Positions 50,190 to 59,774 of a stretch of 64,000 nucleotides of DNA are shown here, piece after piece. The notes under the pieces were generated by a model. The model worked only from the letters and a program-made list of their open reading frames with translations, was not told where the DNA came from and searched no databases. How positions within the stretch are numbered: position 1 is the first letter of the stretch; each line of letters starts with the position of its first letter. The stretch spans positions 1,674,001 to 1,738,000 of the forward strand of contig OZ238266.1 in assembly GCA_965178655.1 (NCBI GenBank), written 5' to 3'. Source of the DNA: GCA-2733415 sp965178655 (GTDB lineage Bacteria; Bacteroidota; Bacteroidia; Flavobacteriales; Flavobacteriaceae). The position numbers and the translations under genes were made by a program.

Positions 50190-52397
50190 TTATTTTGTTA
50201 ACTGTGTATAAATTTTCTCGAAAAAAGTAGTTGATTTAAAAGGTTTTGGCAAAATATCGTTAAACCCTACAGCGTTAAACTTTATAATGTCTTCTTTCTC
50301 AATGGTGATTGCAGTTAGTGCAATGATAGGTATGGTTTTATTGAATTCTCGTATTTGTTTTACCGCTTCAATTCCGCCAATTCCAGGCATATGAATATCC
50401 ATTAAAATTAAGTCAAAGTTATGTTTTTTTACTTTTTCAACGGCCTCTTCTCCATTGTCGGCAGTTGTACAGATGAGTCCTTTTTTTAGCAATGTTTTTT
50501 TTGTGATAAGCTGATTGATTTTAACATCATCTGCTAATAAAATACTTTTGTTTTCTAGCTTTCCTAAGAAATCATCAGAAAAATCGGGCACATCAATAAC
50601 GCTTTCAATGGTTTCTTTTTTGGCGAGCTCAAAAGAGATGTCAAAATAGAAACAGGTGCCTTTTCCGGGAGTGCTTTTGAGTTGTATTTTACTCCCCATA
50701 AGGTCTAATAGGTTTTTTACAATGGTAAGTCCTAGTCCTGTTCCTCCGTATTTTCGGTTTATTTGAACAAACCCTTGAGAAAAACTTTCAAAAATCTCCT
50801 CTTGTTTGTCTAAAGGTATTCCTATACCGGTATCAGTGACTTCTATGTGTAATTTAATGTTGTTGTTGCTGCTTGTTTTTAATGTTTTAATGGTAAGATT
50901 AATTTTGCCATCTTGCGTAAATTTAATGGCATTACTTAGCAGGTTAATCAGTATTTGCGATAGGCGTAATGAATCTCCTAAAAGGTATTCTGGTATAGTA
51001 TTATCAAAAGTTAGTTCTAGGGTAGAATTATTGTCTTCGGCAGATTTATTTAAGGCATATAATACCTCACTAGATAATTTTTTAAGATTGAAAGGTATTT
51101 TTTCAAGCTCAATTTTATTGGCTTCAATTTTATTTACATCTAAAATATCGTTAATAAAGTTTAGTAAATAGTCTCCTGAGAAACGCAATGTTTTTAAGTA
51201 TCCTTTTTGTGCTTCTGTAGGATTTTCATCTAGCAATAAGTCTGTTAATCCAGTTACAGTGTATAACGGTGTTCTTAGCTCGTGCGTTATGGTTGATAAA
51301 AAATTAGCTTTTGCTTTTGTTGCTTTTTCGGCATCATTTTTAGCTATGGTAAGTTGATTGTTTGTGTGCTGTAGTAATTGGTTTGCTTTTTTTCTTTTGC
51401 GAATATTACTGTATAGAAAAATTAAAAAAGAGAAGAGTAGTGTTAAAAAAAGAAAACCTAAAAAACCTAAGATATTACTTTGTTTGAGTTCTTCTTCTCG
51501 TTGTTGTATTAACAAATTTTGTTGTTCTATACGTCGGTCTTGATCTGCAAAGTTTAGTTTTGCAATTTCTTCTTGGGTTAATCTATCGCTTCTTACAGAG
51601 TAAATGCTATCTCTAATGGTGTTGTATTTTTTTAGTAATATAATTGCACTTTCGGGGTCATTGTTAGATTCATGAATTTCACTTAAAATTTTGTATCCCT
51701 CGGTAATAATCCATGGAAAATTGTTCGTTTTTCCAATTGAAATTGCTTGCTCGCATGTTTGTATTGCTTGATTCTTTTTCTGTAAACCATTTAAGGTTTT
51801 CGATTTAAACAATAAAATTTCAGCATCGGTATATATTTTGGCAAACTTTTCTGCTTCTTTATGTGCATTGCTAAGTGTGGCATTTGCTTTTTTTAAGTTT
51901 CCTTCTTTAAAGAATAAAACCCCTTTGTTTTTTAATATTTCGGTTTGGTTACTAAAAAGTTGTAGGCTTTTGTAAATGCGTAAACCATCATCAAAATAAT
52001 TTAATGCTTGCTTATAGTTTCCTAAATCTAAATGTATAAGTCCTTGTTCATTTCGGGTTCTTGCAAGCTCTTCTAGGTGTTTTTCGCGATGTTGAATTCT
52101 AGAGGCTTTGTTAAGCATGATTAGCGCATCATCTGGCTTATTGTCAAGACGAAGAATACTTCCGGAAACACGATATGCTATGCCTTCATATTCTTTATCT
52201 TTTATTTGTGTTGAGAGTATGATTGCGTTACTACAATGAATAATGGCTTCATCATAATCTAAAATTCCTTTTAAGTCTTTGGCACGTTCTAAGTGAATAT
52301 ATATTTGGTCTTCAATATCCTTATTACTTTGTGCTTGTATTACAAAGGTGTTTAAGATGAAGAAGGAAAGGAAAAGTAATCTGTATAAGCTGTTCAT
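50190..52397 (-). CDS. TPR-containing hybrid histidine kinase
   Basis: A 735-residue sensor. A signal peptide leads into periplasmic TPR repeats (about residues 25-280), a membrane helix (ILGFLGFLFLTLLFSFLIF, about 305-325), and the kinase core with HisKA motif FLSTITHELRTPLYTVTGL. The HATPase has N-box LLSNAIKFTQDGKI, DTGIGIPLDKQEEIFE and GTGLGLTIVKNLL. A C-terminal receiver follows with phospho-Asp in FDLILMDIHMPGIGG. No output regulator or HTH is adjacent, so its partner is elsewhere. It is a lone gene facing lpxK. Confidence 0.95.
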   Translation of the reverse strand: MNSLYRLLFLSFFILNTFVIQAQSNKDIEDQIYIHLERAKDLKGILDYDEAIIHCSNAIILSTQIKDKEYEGIAYRVSGSILRLDNKPDDALIMLNKASRIQHREKHLEELARTRNEQGLIHLDLGNYKQALNYFDDGLRIYKSLQLFSNQTEILKNKGVLFFKEGNLKKANATLSNAHKEAEKFAKIYTDAEILLFKSKTLNGLQKKNQAIQTCEQAISIGKTNNFPWIITEGYKILSEIHESNNDPESAIILLKKYNTIRDSIYSVRSDRLTQEEIAKLNFADQDRRIEQQNLLIQQREEELKQSNILGFLGFLFLTLLFSFLIFLYSNIRKRKKANQLLQHTNNQLTIAKNDAEKATKAKANFLSTITHELRTPLYTVTGLTDLLLDENPTEAQKGYLKTLRFSGDYLLNFINDILDVNKIEANKIELEKIPFNLKKLSSEVLYALNKSAEDNNSTLELTFDNTIPEYLLGDSLRLSQILINLLSNAIKFTQDGKINLTIKTLKTSSNNNIKLHIEVTDTGIGIPLDKQEEIFESFSQGFVQINRKYGGTGLGLTIVKNLLDLMGSKIQLKSTPGKGTCFYFDISFELAKKETIESVIDVPDFSDDFLGKLENKSILLADDVKINQLITKKTLLKKGLICTTADNGEEAVEKVKKHNFDLILMDIHMPGIGGIEAVKQIREFNKTIPIIALTAITIEKEDIIKFNAVGFNDILPKPFKSTTFFEKIYTQLTK

Positions 52398-52477
52398 GAA
52401 AATAAAGATACACTTTTTCAGTAATTTCCATTAGAATAAAATTAAAATTTTAAAAAGAAGCGCTGTTCAGGTTTGTT

Positions 52478-53476
52478 TTATGATATGCGTTCAATTAGCT
52501 GAACCAGTCTATTGCTATATCCGGTTTCGTTATCATACCAACCTACAATCTTAATCATTTTTCCTATAACAGAAGTCAGTTGTGCATCAAACACACAAGA
52601 GTGTGGGTTGTTAATAACATCTATAGACACTATAGGGTCTTCGGTATATGACAAAATACCTTTTAAAGAGGTGTTTGAAGCCTGCTTAAATGCTGTGTTA
52701 ATATCAGTGATAGTTACGTTTTTACTAACGTTAAATGTAATGTCGGTAAGTGAGCCATTAATTACTGGTACTCGTATTCCGCAACCTCCAATGCTGTTAG
52801 ATAATTCAGGGAATATAGTGCTTAGTGCTTTTGCAGCACCTGTTGTAGTGGGTACTATAGATTGTGTTGCAGCACGCGCGCGACGTAAATCGGTGTGTGG
52901 CTGATCATGTAAACTTTGGTCTGTAGTAAAGGAGTGAATAGTGGTAATATAGGCTTGTTCAATACCACATAAATCATCAATAACCTTAATCATTGGCGCG
53001 GCATTATTTGTAGTACATGATGCGTTCGAAATAATATCGTCACTACCATCTAAAAGGTGGTCATTTACTCCTAAAACAACCATTTTAATATCGGGTGATT
53101 GTGGTGGAGCTGTAAGAATTACTTTTTTTGCGCCGTTTGTAAGATGTGTATTGAGTTGTTGACGGGTTTTAAACTTTCCGGTACTTTCAATAACAATATC
53201 TACGGCATAAGGTGTCCACTTTAGGTTGTTTAGTGTGTTATGATTGGTTAAAGGTATAGCTGTGCCGTTAACAATAATGTTACTTGTGTTGTGTGTTATG
53301 GTGGCATCACAAATACCGTGAATACTATCGTATTTTAGCAGGTGTGCTAAGGTTTTTGCGTCAGATAGATCGTTAATAGCTACAACATTTATCAAAGGGT
53401 TTTCTATAAGTAATCTGAAGAGTGTTCTTCCAATTCTTCCAAAACCATTTATTGCAATGTTGATAGGCGTGCTCAA
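52478..53476 (-). CDS. gap: Glyceraldehyde-3-phosphate dehydrogenase
   Basis: A glycolytic and gluconeogenic NAD-linked enzyme of 332 residues. It shows INGFGRIGRTLFRL (NAD loop), INDLSDAKTLAHLLKYDS, the catalytic cysteine in SNASCTTNNAAPMIK, HSFTTDQSLHDQPHTDLRRA and the final VGWYDNETGYSNRLVQLI. Most homologues have TTNC at the active site, where here TTNN is read; the catalytic Cys itself is kept. The DLRRARAA sequence is of the Bacillus/type II-like class. It begins 14 bases after lipA, so both may be co-transcribed. Confidence 0.95.
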   Translation of the reverse strand: MSTPINIAINGFGRIGRTLFRLLIENPLINVVAINDLSDAKTLAHLLKYDSIHGICDATITHNTSNIIVNGTAIPLTNHNTLNNLKWTPYAVDIVIESTGKFKTRQQLNTHLTNGAKKVILTAPPQSPDIKMVVLGVNDHLLDGSDDIISNASCTTNNAAPMIKVIDDLCGIEQAYITTIHSFTTDQSLHDQPHTDLRRARAATQSIVPTTTGAAKALSTIFPELSNSIGGCGIRVPVINGSLTDITFNVSKNVTITDINTAFKQASNTSLKGILSYTEDPIVSIDVINNPHSCVFDAQLTSVIGKMIKIVGWYDNETGYSNRLVQLIERIS

Positions 53477-53490
53477 AAAACGTATGTGTA

Positions 53491-54363
53491 TTAAAGTATG
53501 TGTTTATGTGCTTTGTATGACGAACGTACTAGTGCACCACTTTCAATGTGTTTAAAACCAAGTTCTTTCCCAATTTTTTCATATTCAGCAAATTCATCTG
53601 GTGTAACATAGCGTTGTACAGGAAGATGTTTTTTACTTGGTTGTAGGTATTGCCCTATGGTTACAATATCTACATTTGCTTTTTTAATGTCGTGTAAGGT
53701 TTCAATAACCTCTTCTTTGGTTTCTCCAAGGCCAAGCATAATACCAGTTTTAGTTCTACGCTGTCCGTTGTCTTTTAAGTACTTTAGTACTGCTAAACTA
53801 CGTTCGTATTTTGCTTGTATGCGTACCTCTCTAGTTAATCGCTTTACGGTTTCCATATTGTGCGAAATTACTTCTGGAGCAACAGCAATCATGGTGTCTA
53901 GGTGTTTTTCAACACCCTGAAAATCAGGAATTAAAGTTTCTAAGGTAGTGTTTGGGTTCATTCGTCTGATGGCCTTTACGGTTTCAGACCAAATAATGGT
54001 TCCCATGTCTTTTAAATCATCTCTGTCAACACTGGTTAGTACCGCATGTTTAATACTCATTAATTTTATAGAGCGGGCTACTTTTTCTGGTTCTTCCCAG
54101 TCTACGCTTTCTGGGCGTCCAGTTTTTACACCACAAAAACCACATGATCGGGTACAAATGTTTCCTAAAATCATAAATGTAGCAGTACCTTCTCCCCAGC
54201 ATTCTCCCATATTCGGACAGCTTCCAGAGGTGCAAATGGTATTTAGTTTGTACTTATCTACTAATCCACGAAGGTCTGTATATTTTTTTCCAGTAGGCAA
54301 TTTAACCTTAAGCCATTTGGGTTTTCCTTTAGGAGGTAAAACATTTGTTTGTTCAGTATTCAT
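53491..54363 (-). CDS. lipA: Lipoyl synthase
   Basis: A radical-SAM enzyme that inserts two sulfurs into the octanoyl group attached by LipB. The 290-residue protein has both iron-sulfur motifs: the auxiliary cluster CTSGSCPNMGECW and the radical-SAM cluster CTRSCGFC. Also present are VLTSVDRDDLKDMG, GLGETKEEVIETL and the C-terminal RSSYKAH. Genes lipA and lipB are 49 kb apart in this genome, unlike the operon in other phyla. It has a promoter of its own and is followed by gap. Confidence 0.97.
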   Translation of the reverse strand: MNTEQTNVLPPKGKPKWLKVKLPTGKKYTDLRGLVDKYKLNTICTSGSCPNMGECWGEGTATFMILGNICTRSCGFCGVKTGRPESVDWEEPEKVARSIKLMSIKHAVLTSVDRDDLKDMGTIIWSETVKAIRRMNPNTTLETLIPDFQGVEKHLDTMIAVAPEVISHNMETVKRLTREVRIQAKYERSLAVLKYLKDNGQRRTKTGIMLGLGETKEEVIETLHDIKKANVDIVTIGQYLQPSKKHLPVQRYVTPDEFAEYEKIGKELGFKHIESGALVRSSYKAHKHIL

Positions 54364-54387
54364 AGTGGTGTATGTAATAATAGTTTA

Positions 54388-54395
54388 CAAAGATA
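54388..54395 (-). promoter_or_regulatory. Promoter -7 element of lipA-gap (TATCTTTG)
   Basis: The minus strand reads TATCTTTG, an exact TAnnTTTG match, 24 bases before the lipA ATG. Confidence 0.55.
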
Positions 54396-54422
54396 CTTAG
54401 AAAATTAGATTACACGTGTTTT

Positions 54423-54989
54423 TCAATCTTCTTTCGTTATAATTTCTGCTAATAATTTCCGAGCACGCAATAGTTTAATTTTAACATTACTCATAGGCTC
54501 GTTAATTGCAAGCGCAATTTCTTTGTAGCTCAGTTCTTGAAAGTAGCGTAATTGTATTACTTTTTGATAATGCGGTTTTAATTTTTTAATGTCACGCAGT
54601 AATTTTTCTAGATTTTGTTGGTTAATGAGCTTGTCTTCAGCCGATGGTGCATCATCAACAATGTGTAATAAACCATCTTTGCTATTGTAAGGATTGGCAG
54701 ATTTTATACTGCTTTTATTTTTTCGTAAAATATCTAGATGAATGTTCTTGGATATGGTGATAAGCCACGTACTAAAAGTATATTTATCATCAAATAAATG
54801 TATTTTCTGAAATGCCTTAGAAAATGATTGAATGGTAATATCTTCGGCCTCAAATTCATTTCCGGTACGCTTTAACTGAAACTGATACACATCTTTCCAA
54901 TAGTGATTCAATAAAAAGTTGAAGGCTGTTTGCTTGCCTTCTTTTGCTTCAAGAATTTGTTGTTGAATTAAAGAGTGTTTTTTATCCAA
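54423..54989 (-). CDS. ECF-type sigma factor
   Basis: A 188-residue sigma-70 family factor with regions 2 and 4. Region 2 is FQLKRTGNEFEAEDITIQSF and WLITISKNIHLDILRKNK; region 4 is HYQKVIQLRYFQELSYKEIA with PMSNVKIKLLRARKLL. There is no FecR or other anti-sigma gene beside it, which sets it apart from the factor at 39350. A 76-residue membrane protein lies 79 bases upstream, and lipA is 59 bases downstream with its own promoter. Its targets are unknown. Confidence 0.93.
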   Translation of the reverse strand: MDKKHSLIQQQILEAKEGKQTAFNFLLNHYWKDVYQFQLKRTGNEFEAEDITIQSFSKAFQKIHLFDDKYTFSTWLITISKNIHLDILRKNKSSIKSANPYNSKDGLLHIVDDAPSAEDKLINQQNLEKLLRDIKKLKPHYQKVIQLRYFQELSYKEIALAINEPMSNVKIKLLRARKLLAEIITKED

Positions 54990-55068
54990 TGTTTTGTTGT
55001 TGAAATACTATTGGCGATAAAGATACTTAATTGAAATAGATTTGAGAAAAAGACATTTGTTATAATGC

Positions 55069-55275
55069 TTAATTATCGTGTTCTGGTTTCTCACATGTTC
55101 CAAATTCTTCTGCGGGTTTACCGCAAAATCCACAAGGCTCTCCAGAATCATTTAGTACAGGGTTCTGACTAGCGCATGTCCCTGCAAATTTTCCGTCTTT
55201 TTTAGCCCAGATTTTAATAGCAATTCCTAAAACTGCTATAGCTAATAACCCTATGGTAAGTAAAAATAATTTCAT
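55069..55275 (-). CDS. Small membrane-anchored cysteine-rich protein
   Basis: A 68-residue protein from the ATG at 55275 (MKLFLLTIGLLAIAVLGIAI); eight more residues are possible from 55299. One membrane helix is followed by an external tail with five cysteines, including CGFCG and a tail ending in CEKPEHDN. The Cys/acidic pattern suggests a metal or redox site, but the family is unknown to me; I believe such short proteins recur beside sigma genes in Flavobacteriia. No catalytic signature is visible. Confidence 0.75.
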   Translation of the reverse strand: MKLFLLTIGLLAIAVLGIAIKIWAKKDGKFAGTCASQNPVLNDSGEPCGFCGKPAEEFGTCEKPEHDN

Positions 55276-55448
55276 GTGTTTATTTTTATTGTTTTTCAAT
55301 TGTCACATGTAACTTTTAACAAAAGCATACGCTTTGGTGTTGAAATTTGGTTATGAAAGTTTCATGTGTAAAATTTAATACAAAGGTATTAAAATACTAA
55401 TAATTATGCTGCTTGTAGCAAATAAATAATTTAGTGCTTAGTTGGTTT

Positions 55449-57086
55449 TTATTGACTTTTTATATAAAAGTTTTTGTCAACAGTAAAAGAGTTAATCTTT
55501 TCAGGGCTAGTAAATTCTTGTGTTGTAGTATTGGTTTTTAGCCAAACAGGCAAATTGTTAATCCAAACTTTTACAGGAATTTCTAAATTTTCAACGGCAT
55601 TGGTAAATTGAAAAGAAATGTTGTTTTCATTTATAGTGTAGGTAAACTCTGGAATACGAATTGTTCGTAAGTATTGATCAAAAAAACCATTAAAATTTAG
55701 GCCTATTTTGTGAATTAAAAACTGTTCTACTTGTGCAGAACTAACTTGTTGGTGGTAAAAAACACGATTCATTTCACGCAGAATAAATCGCCATTTGTTG
55801 TCATCATTAACAATTTGTCTTAAGGTGTGCAGCATGTTAGCGCCTTTGTAATAGATGTCTCCTGAGCCTTCATTGTTAACGTTATATACGCCAATAAGTG
55901 GTTTATCGTTTAATATAGATCGTCGTGTTCCAATAACATATGTTTCGGCATCTTTTGTAGAAAAATGATAATCTAAAAACAAGCTTTCAGAATATGCCGT
56001 AAAACTTTCGTGTATCCACATATCGGCAGCATCTACATTAGTTATGTTATTGGCAAACCATTCGTGTCCGCTTTCATGTACAATAATAAAATCGAACTTT
56101 AAGCCTACACCAGTGCCACTTAAGTCACGACCTAAATATCCGTTGGCGTAATTATTTCCGTAAGTAACAGAGCTTTGGTGTTCCATGCCTAAGTAAGGCG
56201 CTTCTACTAATTTATAGCTGTCTTCATAAAAAGGATACGGACCAAACCAATGTTCAAAAGCTTCAAGTGTCATTGTAGCTTGTTTAAATTGTTTTTTAGC
56301 TTTTTTGAGGTTATGTTTTAGTACCCAATACTCACAGTCAAGTGCTCCTTTTTCACCAGCGTATTTTTCAGAAAAATAAACATAATCTCCAATATTAATA
56401 TTAACACCATAATTATTAATGGGGTTTTTTACTTCCCATAAAAATGTTTTTCTATTGTTTTTTAGAGTACGGGTATTCGTTAATCGTCCGTTAGAAACAG
56501 CAGTTAGGTGGGCGGGCGTTGTAATTGCTATTGTTATGCCGTTATCAGGCTCGTCGTAATGATGGTCTTTGTTTGGCCACCATATACTAGCACCAATACC
56601 TTGATTTGCGGAAGCAATAAAATCAGTTCCGTTCTTGTCTTTTTTCCAGGTAATTCCTCCTGACCATGGTGGGTTTTTACTTTCGGTAGGGGTGCCTTCA
56701 AATAAAACGGTAATGGAATGTTGGCTACCAATACTCAAGTTTTTAGGAAATGTAACCCAATACACATAGCCTTCTCTCACAAAAGAAAGCGGCATGTTTT
56801 TGTGTGTTATAGCTGTGATTTTCATGGGTTCTTGCAGGTCTATTTGTAGTGTGTTGTTTTCGGATAACACTTCAAAAGAGATGGTATTGCTACCTGCTAG
56901 ATATTTTGTTTTTGGAAACACTTCAACGTCTAATGCGTAGTGTTTTAAATTCCACCAAGCACGTTCAGGGGTAATACTGCCACGAAGGGTGTCTTGTCTG
57001 GTAAAATGTTGGGTGTGTTTAAATAATTCTTTTTGTGCAAAAGTACTAAAGGATATAAATAAGAAGATATATAAAAATGGTTTCAT
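55449..57086 (-). CDS. Secreted M1-family metallopeptidase
   Basis: The ATG at 57086 (MKPFLYIFLFISFSTFAQKE) gives a signal peptide and a 545-residue protein; the longer reading adds residues without signal-like character. The M1 (aminopeptidase N) fold is visible in YALDVEVFPKTKYLAGSN, the substrate motif YLGMEHQSSVTYGN and the zinc motif HESGHEWFANN with the distal Glu in WIHESFTAYSE. It lacks the long C-terminal ARM domain of PepN. It is exported, and removes N-terminal residues from peptides. A 164-base gap with weak promoter matches separates it from murB. Confidence 0.93.
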   Translation of the reverse strand: MKPFLYIFLFISFSTFAQKELFKHTQHFTRQDTLRGSITPERAWWNLKHYALDVEVFPKTKYLAGSNTISFEVLSENNTLQIDLQEPMKITAITHKNMPLSFVREGYVYWVTFPKNLSIGSQHSITVLFEGTPTESKNPPWSGGITWKKDKNGTDFIASANQGIGASIWWPNKDHHYDEPDNGITIAITTPAHLTAVSNGRLTNTRTLKNNRKTFLWEVKNPINNYGVNINIGDYVYFSEKYAGEKGALDCEYWVLKHNLKKAKKQFKQATMTLEAFEHWFGPYPFYEDSYKLVEAPYLGMEHQSSVTYGNNYANGYLGRDLSGTGVGLKFDFIIVHESGHEWFANNITNVDAADMWIHESFTAYSESLFLDYHFSTKDAETYVIGTRRSILNDKPLIGVYNVNNEGSGDIYYKGANMLHTLRQIVNDDNKWRFILREMNRVFYHQQVSSAQVEQFLIHKIGLNFNGFFDQYLRTIRIPEFTYTINENNISFQFTNAVENLEIPVKVWINNLPVWLKTNTTTQEFTSPEKINSFTVDKNFYIKSQ

Positions 57087-57250
57087 TGTATATGGCGTAT
57101 AAATGGTAAAGATACCTTTTTTTGTATGTCCGCAAAATGTAGTAATCATAAATCTGATGTCATACGGCACTAGTTTAAGTATCTCAATCTACTAAAAAAC
57201 TAAATTTAATGTCGAGATTCTGAAACTAGTTCAGGGCGGCAAAATTTGTT

Positions 57251-58264
57251 TTAGTAAATATTAACCTCAGGGTTAATTTCAATGCCAAATTTTTCAAAAA
57301 CAGATGTTTTTATAGTCATGGCTAAATCTAATATATCTTGACCACTAGCAGAGCCATAATTAACTAAAACGAGTGCTTGATTTTTGTGTACTCCAGCATC
57401 ACCAAATCGTTTTCCTTTAAAACCAGCTTGTTCAATTAGCCAGCCTGCGGGAATTTTTATTTCGGTGTCTGAAACAGTGTAAAAAGGCGCTTCAGGAAAG
57501 GCAGTGTAGAAAGTATTAAAGACCTCTGTTGATACAATAGGGTTTTTAAAAAAGCTACCACTATTACCAAGTAATTTAGGGTCTGGTAGTTTAGTTTCTC
57601 TAATGGTTATAACTGCGTTAGAAACATCGGTTATAGTAGGGTTTTTAATGCCTTTCTGTGCAAGTAGAACATCTATTGACCCGTAAGAGGTGTTAATATC
57701 ATGATTGCATTTTTTTAATTTAAATGTAACATTGGTAATGATATATTGCCCTTTTAAATGGTTTTTAAAAACGGAACTTCGGTAGCCAAAATTGCAATCG
57801 GCCTTGTGAAATGTTTTAATTTTTCCGGTAGCAATTTCAATAGCCTCACAGCTTACAAAATGATCTTTTAATTCGGTGCCGTATGCGCCAATATTTTGAA
57901 TAGGGGCTGTACCTACGTTTCCGGGAATAAGCGACATGTTTTCTAGTCCGCCGTAATTATGTTTCATGCACCATAATACAAATTCATGCCAGTTTTCTCC
58001 TGCTTGAACCGTAATGTGTGCGTAAGTATCATCTTGATTGTTAATTGTTTTTCCTTTTAGATTAAGGTGTACAACCAAGGCGTCTTCAATATTTTTGGTT
58101 AATAACATGTTGCTACCACCGCCCAATAAAAATAACGATTTAAAGTCTAAAGCAAGCATTGCTTGAATGTCTTGAGTATTGGTTACAGTTACAAAATTAG
58201 CAGCAGTAACATCAATACCAAAGGTATTGTAGTTTTTAAGTGATATGTTGTGGGTAATGATCAA
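57251..58264 (-). CDS. murB: UDP-N-acetylenolpyruvoylglucosamine reductase MurB (type I)
   Basis: An FAD enzyme that reduces the enolpyruvyl group in peptidoglycan precursor synthesis. The 337-residue protein has LLGGGSNMLLTK (FAD loop), GGLENMSLIPGNVGTAPIQN, GAYGTELKD and the catalytic Ser in LGNSGSFFKNPIV. The length and the inserted C-terminal domain place it in the type I class. It begins 4 bases after the aminotransferase gene, so they are one operon. Confidence 0.96.
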   Translation of the reverse strand: MIITHNISLKNYNTFGIDVTAANFVTVTNTQDIQAMLALDFKSLFLLGGGSNMLLTKNIEDALVVHLNLKGKTINNQDDTYAHITVQAGENWHEFVLWCMKHNYGGLENMSLIPGNVGTAPIQNIGAYGTELKDHFVSCEAIEIATGKIKTFHKADCNFGYRSSVFKNHLKGQYIITNVTFKLKKCNHDINTSYGSIDVLLAQKGIKNPTITDVSNAVITIRETKLPDPKLLGNSGSFFKNPIVSTEVFNTFYTAFPEAPFYTVSDTEIKIPAGWLIEQAGFKGKRFGDAGVHKNQALVLVNYGSASGQDILDLAMTIKTSVFEKFGIEINPEVNIY

Positions 58265-58268
58265 TTAG

Positions 58269-59459
58269 TTAGTCGTTATATTGTTGTAGTGCCTCCTTTA
58301 ATATCGCTACAGAAGTAATTAAGTCGTTGTTGTTTAACACGTATGCAATACGAATTTGATTTAGCCCTACGTTAGGTGTAGCGTAGAACCCTGCAGCTGG
58401 AGCAACCATAATGGTTTCGCCATTTAAGCTAAATTTTTCTAGCAGCCATTGTGCAAAATTATCGGCATTTTTCACAGGTAGTTCTGCTATGCAATAAAAG
58501 GCACCTTTTGGAGTTGCTACTTTTACGCCATCAATTTCTGAGAGGGCTTTGGTTAGCGTGTTTCTACGAATAACGTACTCGTCAATAACATCATTAAAGT
58601 ATTGTTGAGGGGTCTCTAGCGCTGCTTCAGCTGCAATTTGTGCGTATGTTGGAGGACTTAATCGTGCTTGTGCAAATTTTAAAGCGGTAGACATGAAGGC
58701 TTTGTTCTTGGATACAATACATCCAATACGTGCACCACACATACTATATCTTTTAGATACAGAGTCAATTATAATAGCGTTTTCGTCTAGTCCTTCTTCT
58801 GCTAATATAGAATGATGTGTTAATCCGTCGTAAGCAAACTCTCTATATACCTCATCGGCAACTAAAAAGAGGTCGTGTTTTTTAACAATTTTAGCTAGTT
58901 TCTGAATTTCTTCTTTACTATATAAGTATCCTGTTGGGTTTCCAGGGTTGCAAATTAGAATAGCCTTTGTTTTAGGGGTGATTAGTTTTTCAAAATCTTC
59001 AATAGGAGGTAATGCAAAACCATTATCTATAGTAGACATTACAGGAACCACATTAATTCCTGAAGCTGTAGAGAAACCATTGTAGTTAGCATAAAAAGGT
59101 TCTGGTATAATAACCTCGTCTCCTTGATCCATAATGCTACCAAAAGCAAATAGTAATGCCTCAGAACCACCAGTGGTTACAATAATATCGTTGTGGTCTA
59201 CAGAAATATCATGTTTTTTGTAATAGGTGGCAAGTTTTGTACGGTATTCTTCAGAACCTTCAGAACGCGAGTATGCCAATACATCAAGCGTATTGTTTTT
59301 AATAGCATCAAGTGCAACCTTTGGTGTTTTAATGTCTGGTTGTCCGATGTTTAAATGATATACTTTTGTCCCTCTTTTTTTAGCGTCTTCAGCAAATGGC
59401 ACCAATTTTCTAATTGGAGATTCCGGCATTGCAGTTCCTTTAACCGATATTTTAGGCAT
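58269..59459 (-). CDS. Class I/II PLP aminotransferase (aspartate aminotransferase-like)
   Basis: A 396-residue fold-type I aminotransferase. It contains YHLNIGQPDIKTPKVAL, VTTGGSEALLFAFGSI, EPFYANYNGFSTASG, LICNPGNPTGYLYSKEE and VADEVYREFAYDG. The PLP lysine is in IIDSVSKRYSMCGARIG. The start MPKISVKGTAMPESPIRKLV is typical of Bacteroidota AspC-like enzymes; the substrate could be aspartate, aromatic residues or alanine. It heads a two-gene unit with murB. Confidence 0.93.
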   Translation of the reverse strand: MPKISVKGTAMPESPIRKLVPFAEDAKKRGTKVYHLNIGQPDIKTPKVALDAIKNNTLDVLAYSRSEGSEEYRTKLATYYKKHDISVDHNDIIVTTGGSEALLFAFGSIMDQGDEVIIPEPFYANYNGFSTASGINVVPVMSTIDNGFALPPIEDFEKLITPKTKAILICNPGNPTGYLYSKEEIQKLAKIVKKHDLFLVADEVYREFAYDGLTHHSILAEEGLDENAIIIDSVSKRYSMCGARIGCIVSKNKAFMSTALKFAQARLSPPTYAQIAAEAALETPQQYFNDVIDEYVIRRNTLTKALSEIDGVKVATPKGAFYCIAELPVKNADNFAQWLLEKFSLNGETIMVAPAAGFYATPNVGLNQIRIAYVLNNNDLITSVAILKEALQQYND

Positions 59460-59774
59460 GATATTATCTTGTTTTATTGAAAAAAATACTCAAGGCGATG
59501 CCTTGGGGTTTCCTTTAAAAATGTCATTCCCGAGTATTCGGGAATCTAAATAACAGAATTTCGTTTTTGCCTTTCAAGAGCAAAATGAAACGAGTAAAAC
59601 TCCTTTATGGCACTGCCTAGAGGGCAGTTCGTTTCAAGAGATTCTTTATTATGCCACAAAATTACATTTTTTTTAGAATAGAGTCTAACTTCAAGAGATT
59701 AATTTCAGACGTAGAATTAAAATATATGCGACGAATTTCGTATCTTTTAAGTTTATAAGTAACCTCAGAAAAGT
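59460..59774. repeat. 315-base gap with a dispersed hairpin repeat
   Basis: No gene is supported. It contains the hairpin ATTCCCGA-GTAT-TCGGGAAT (59526-59545), a member of the dispersed family. A second inverted repeat (ACTGCC...GGCAGT) occurs near 59611-59627. The last ~70 bases lead to the ATG of the downstream gene; no strong promoter match was seen. Confidence 0.7.
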
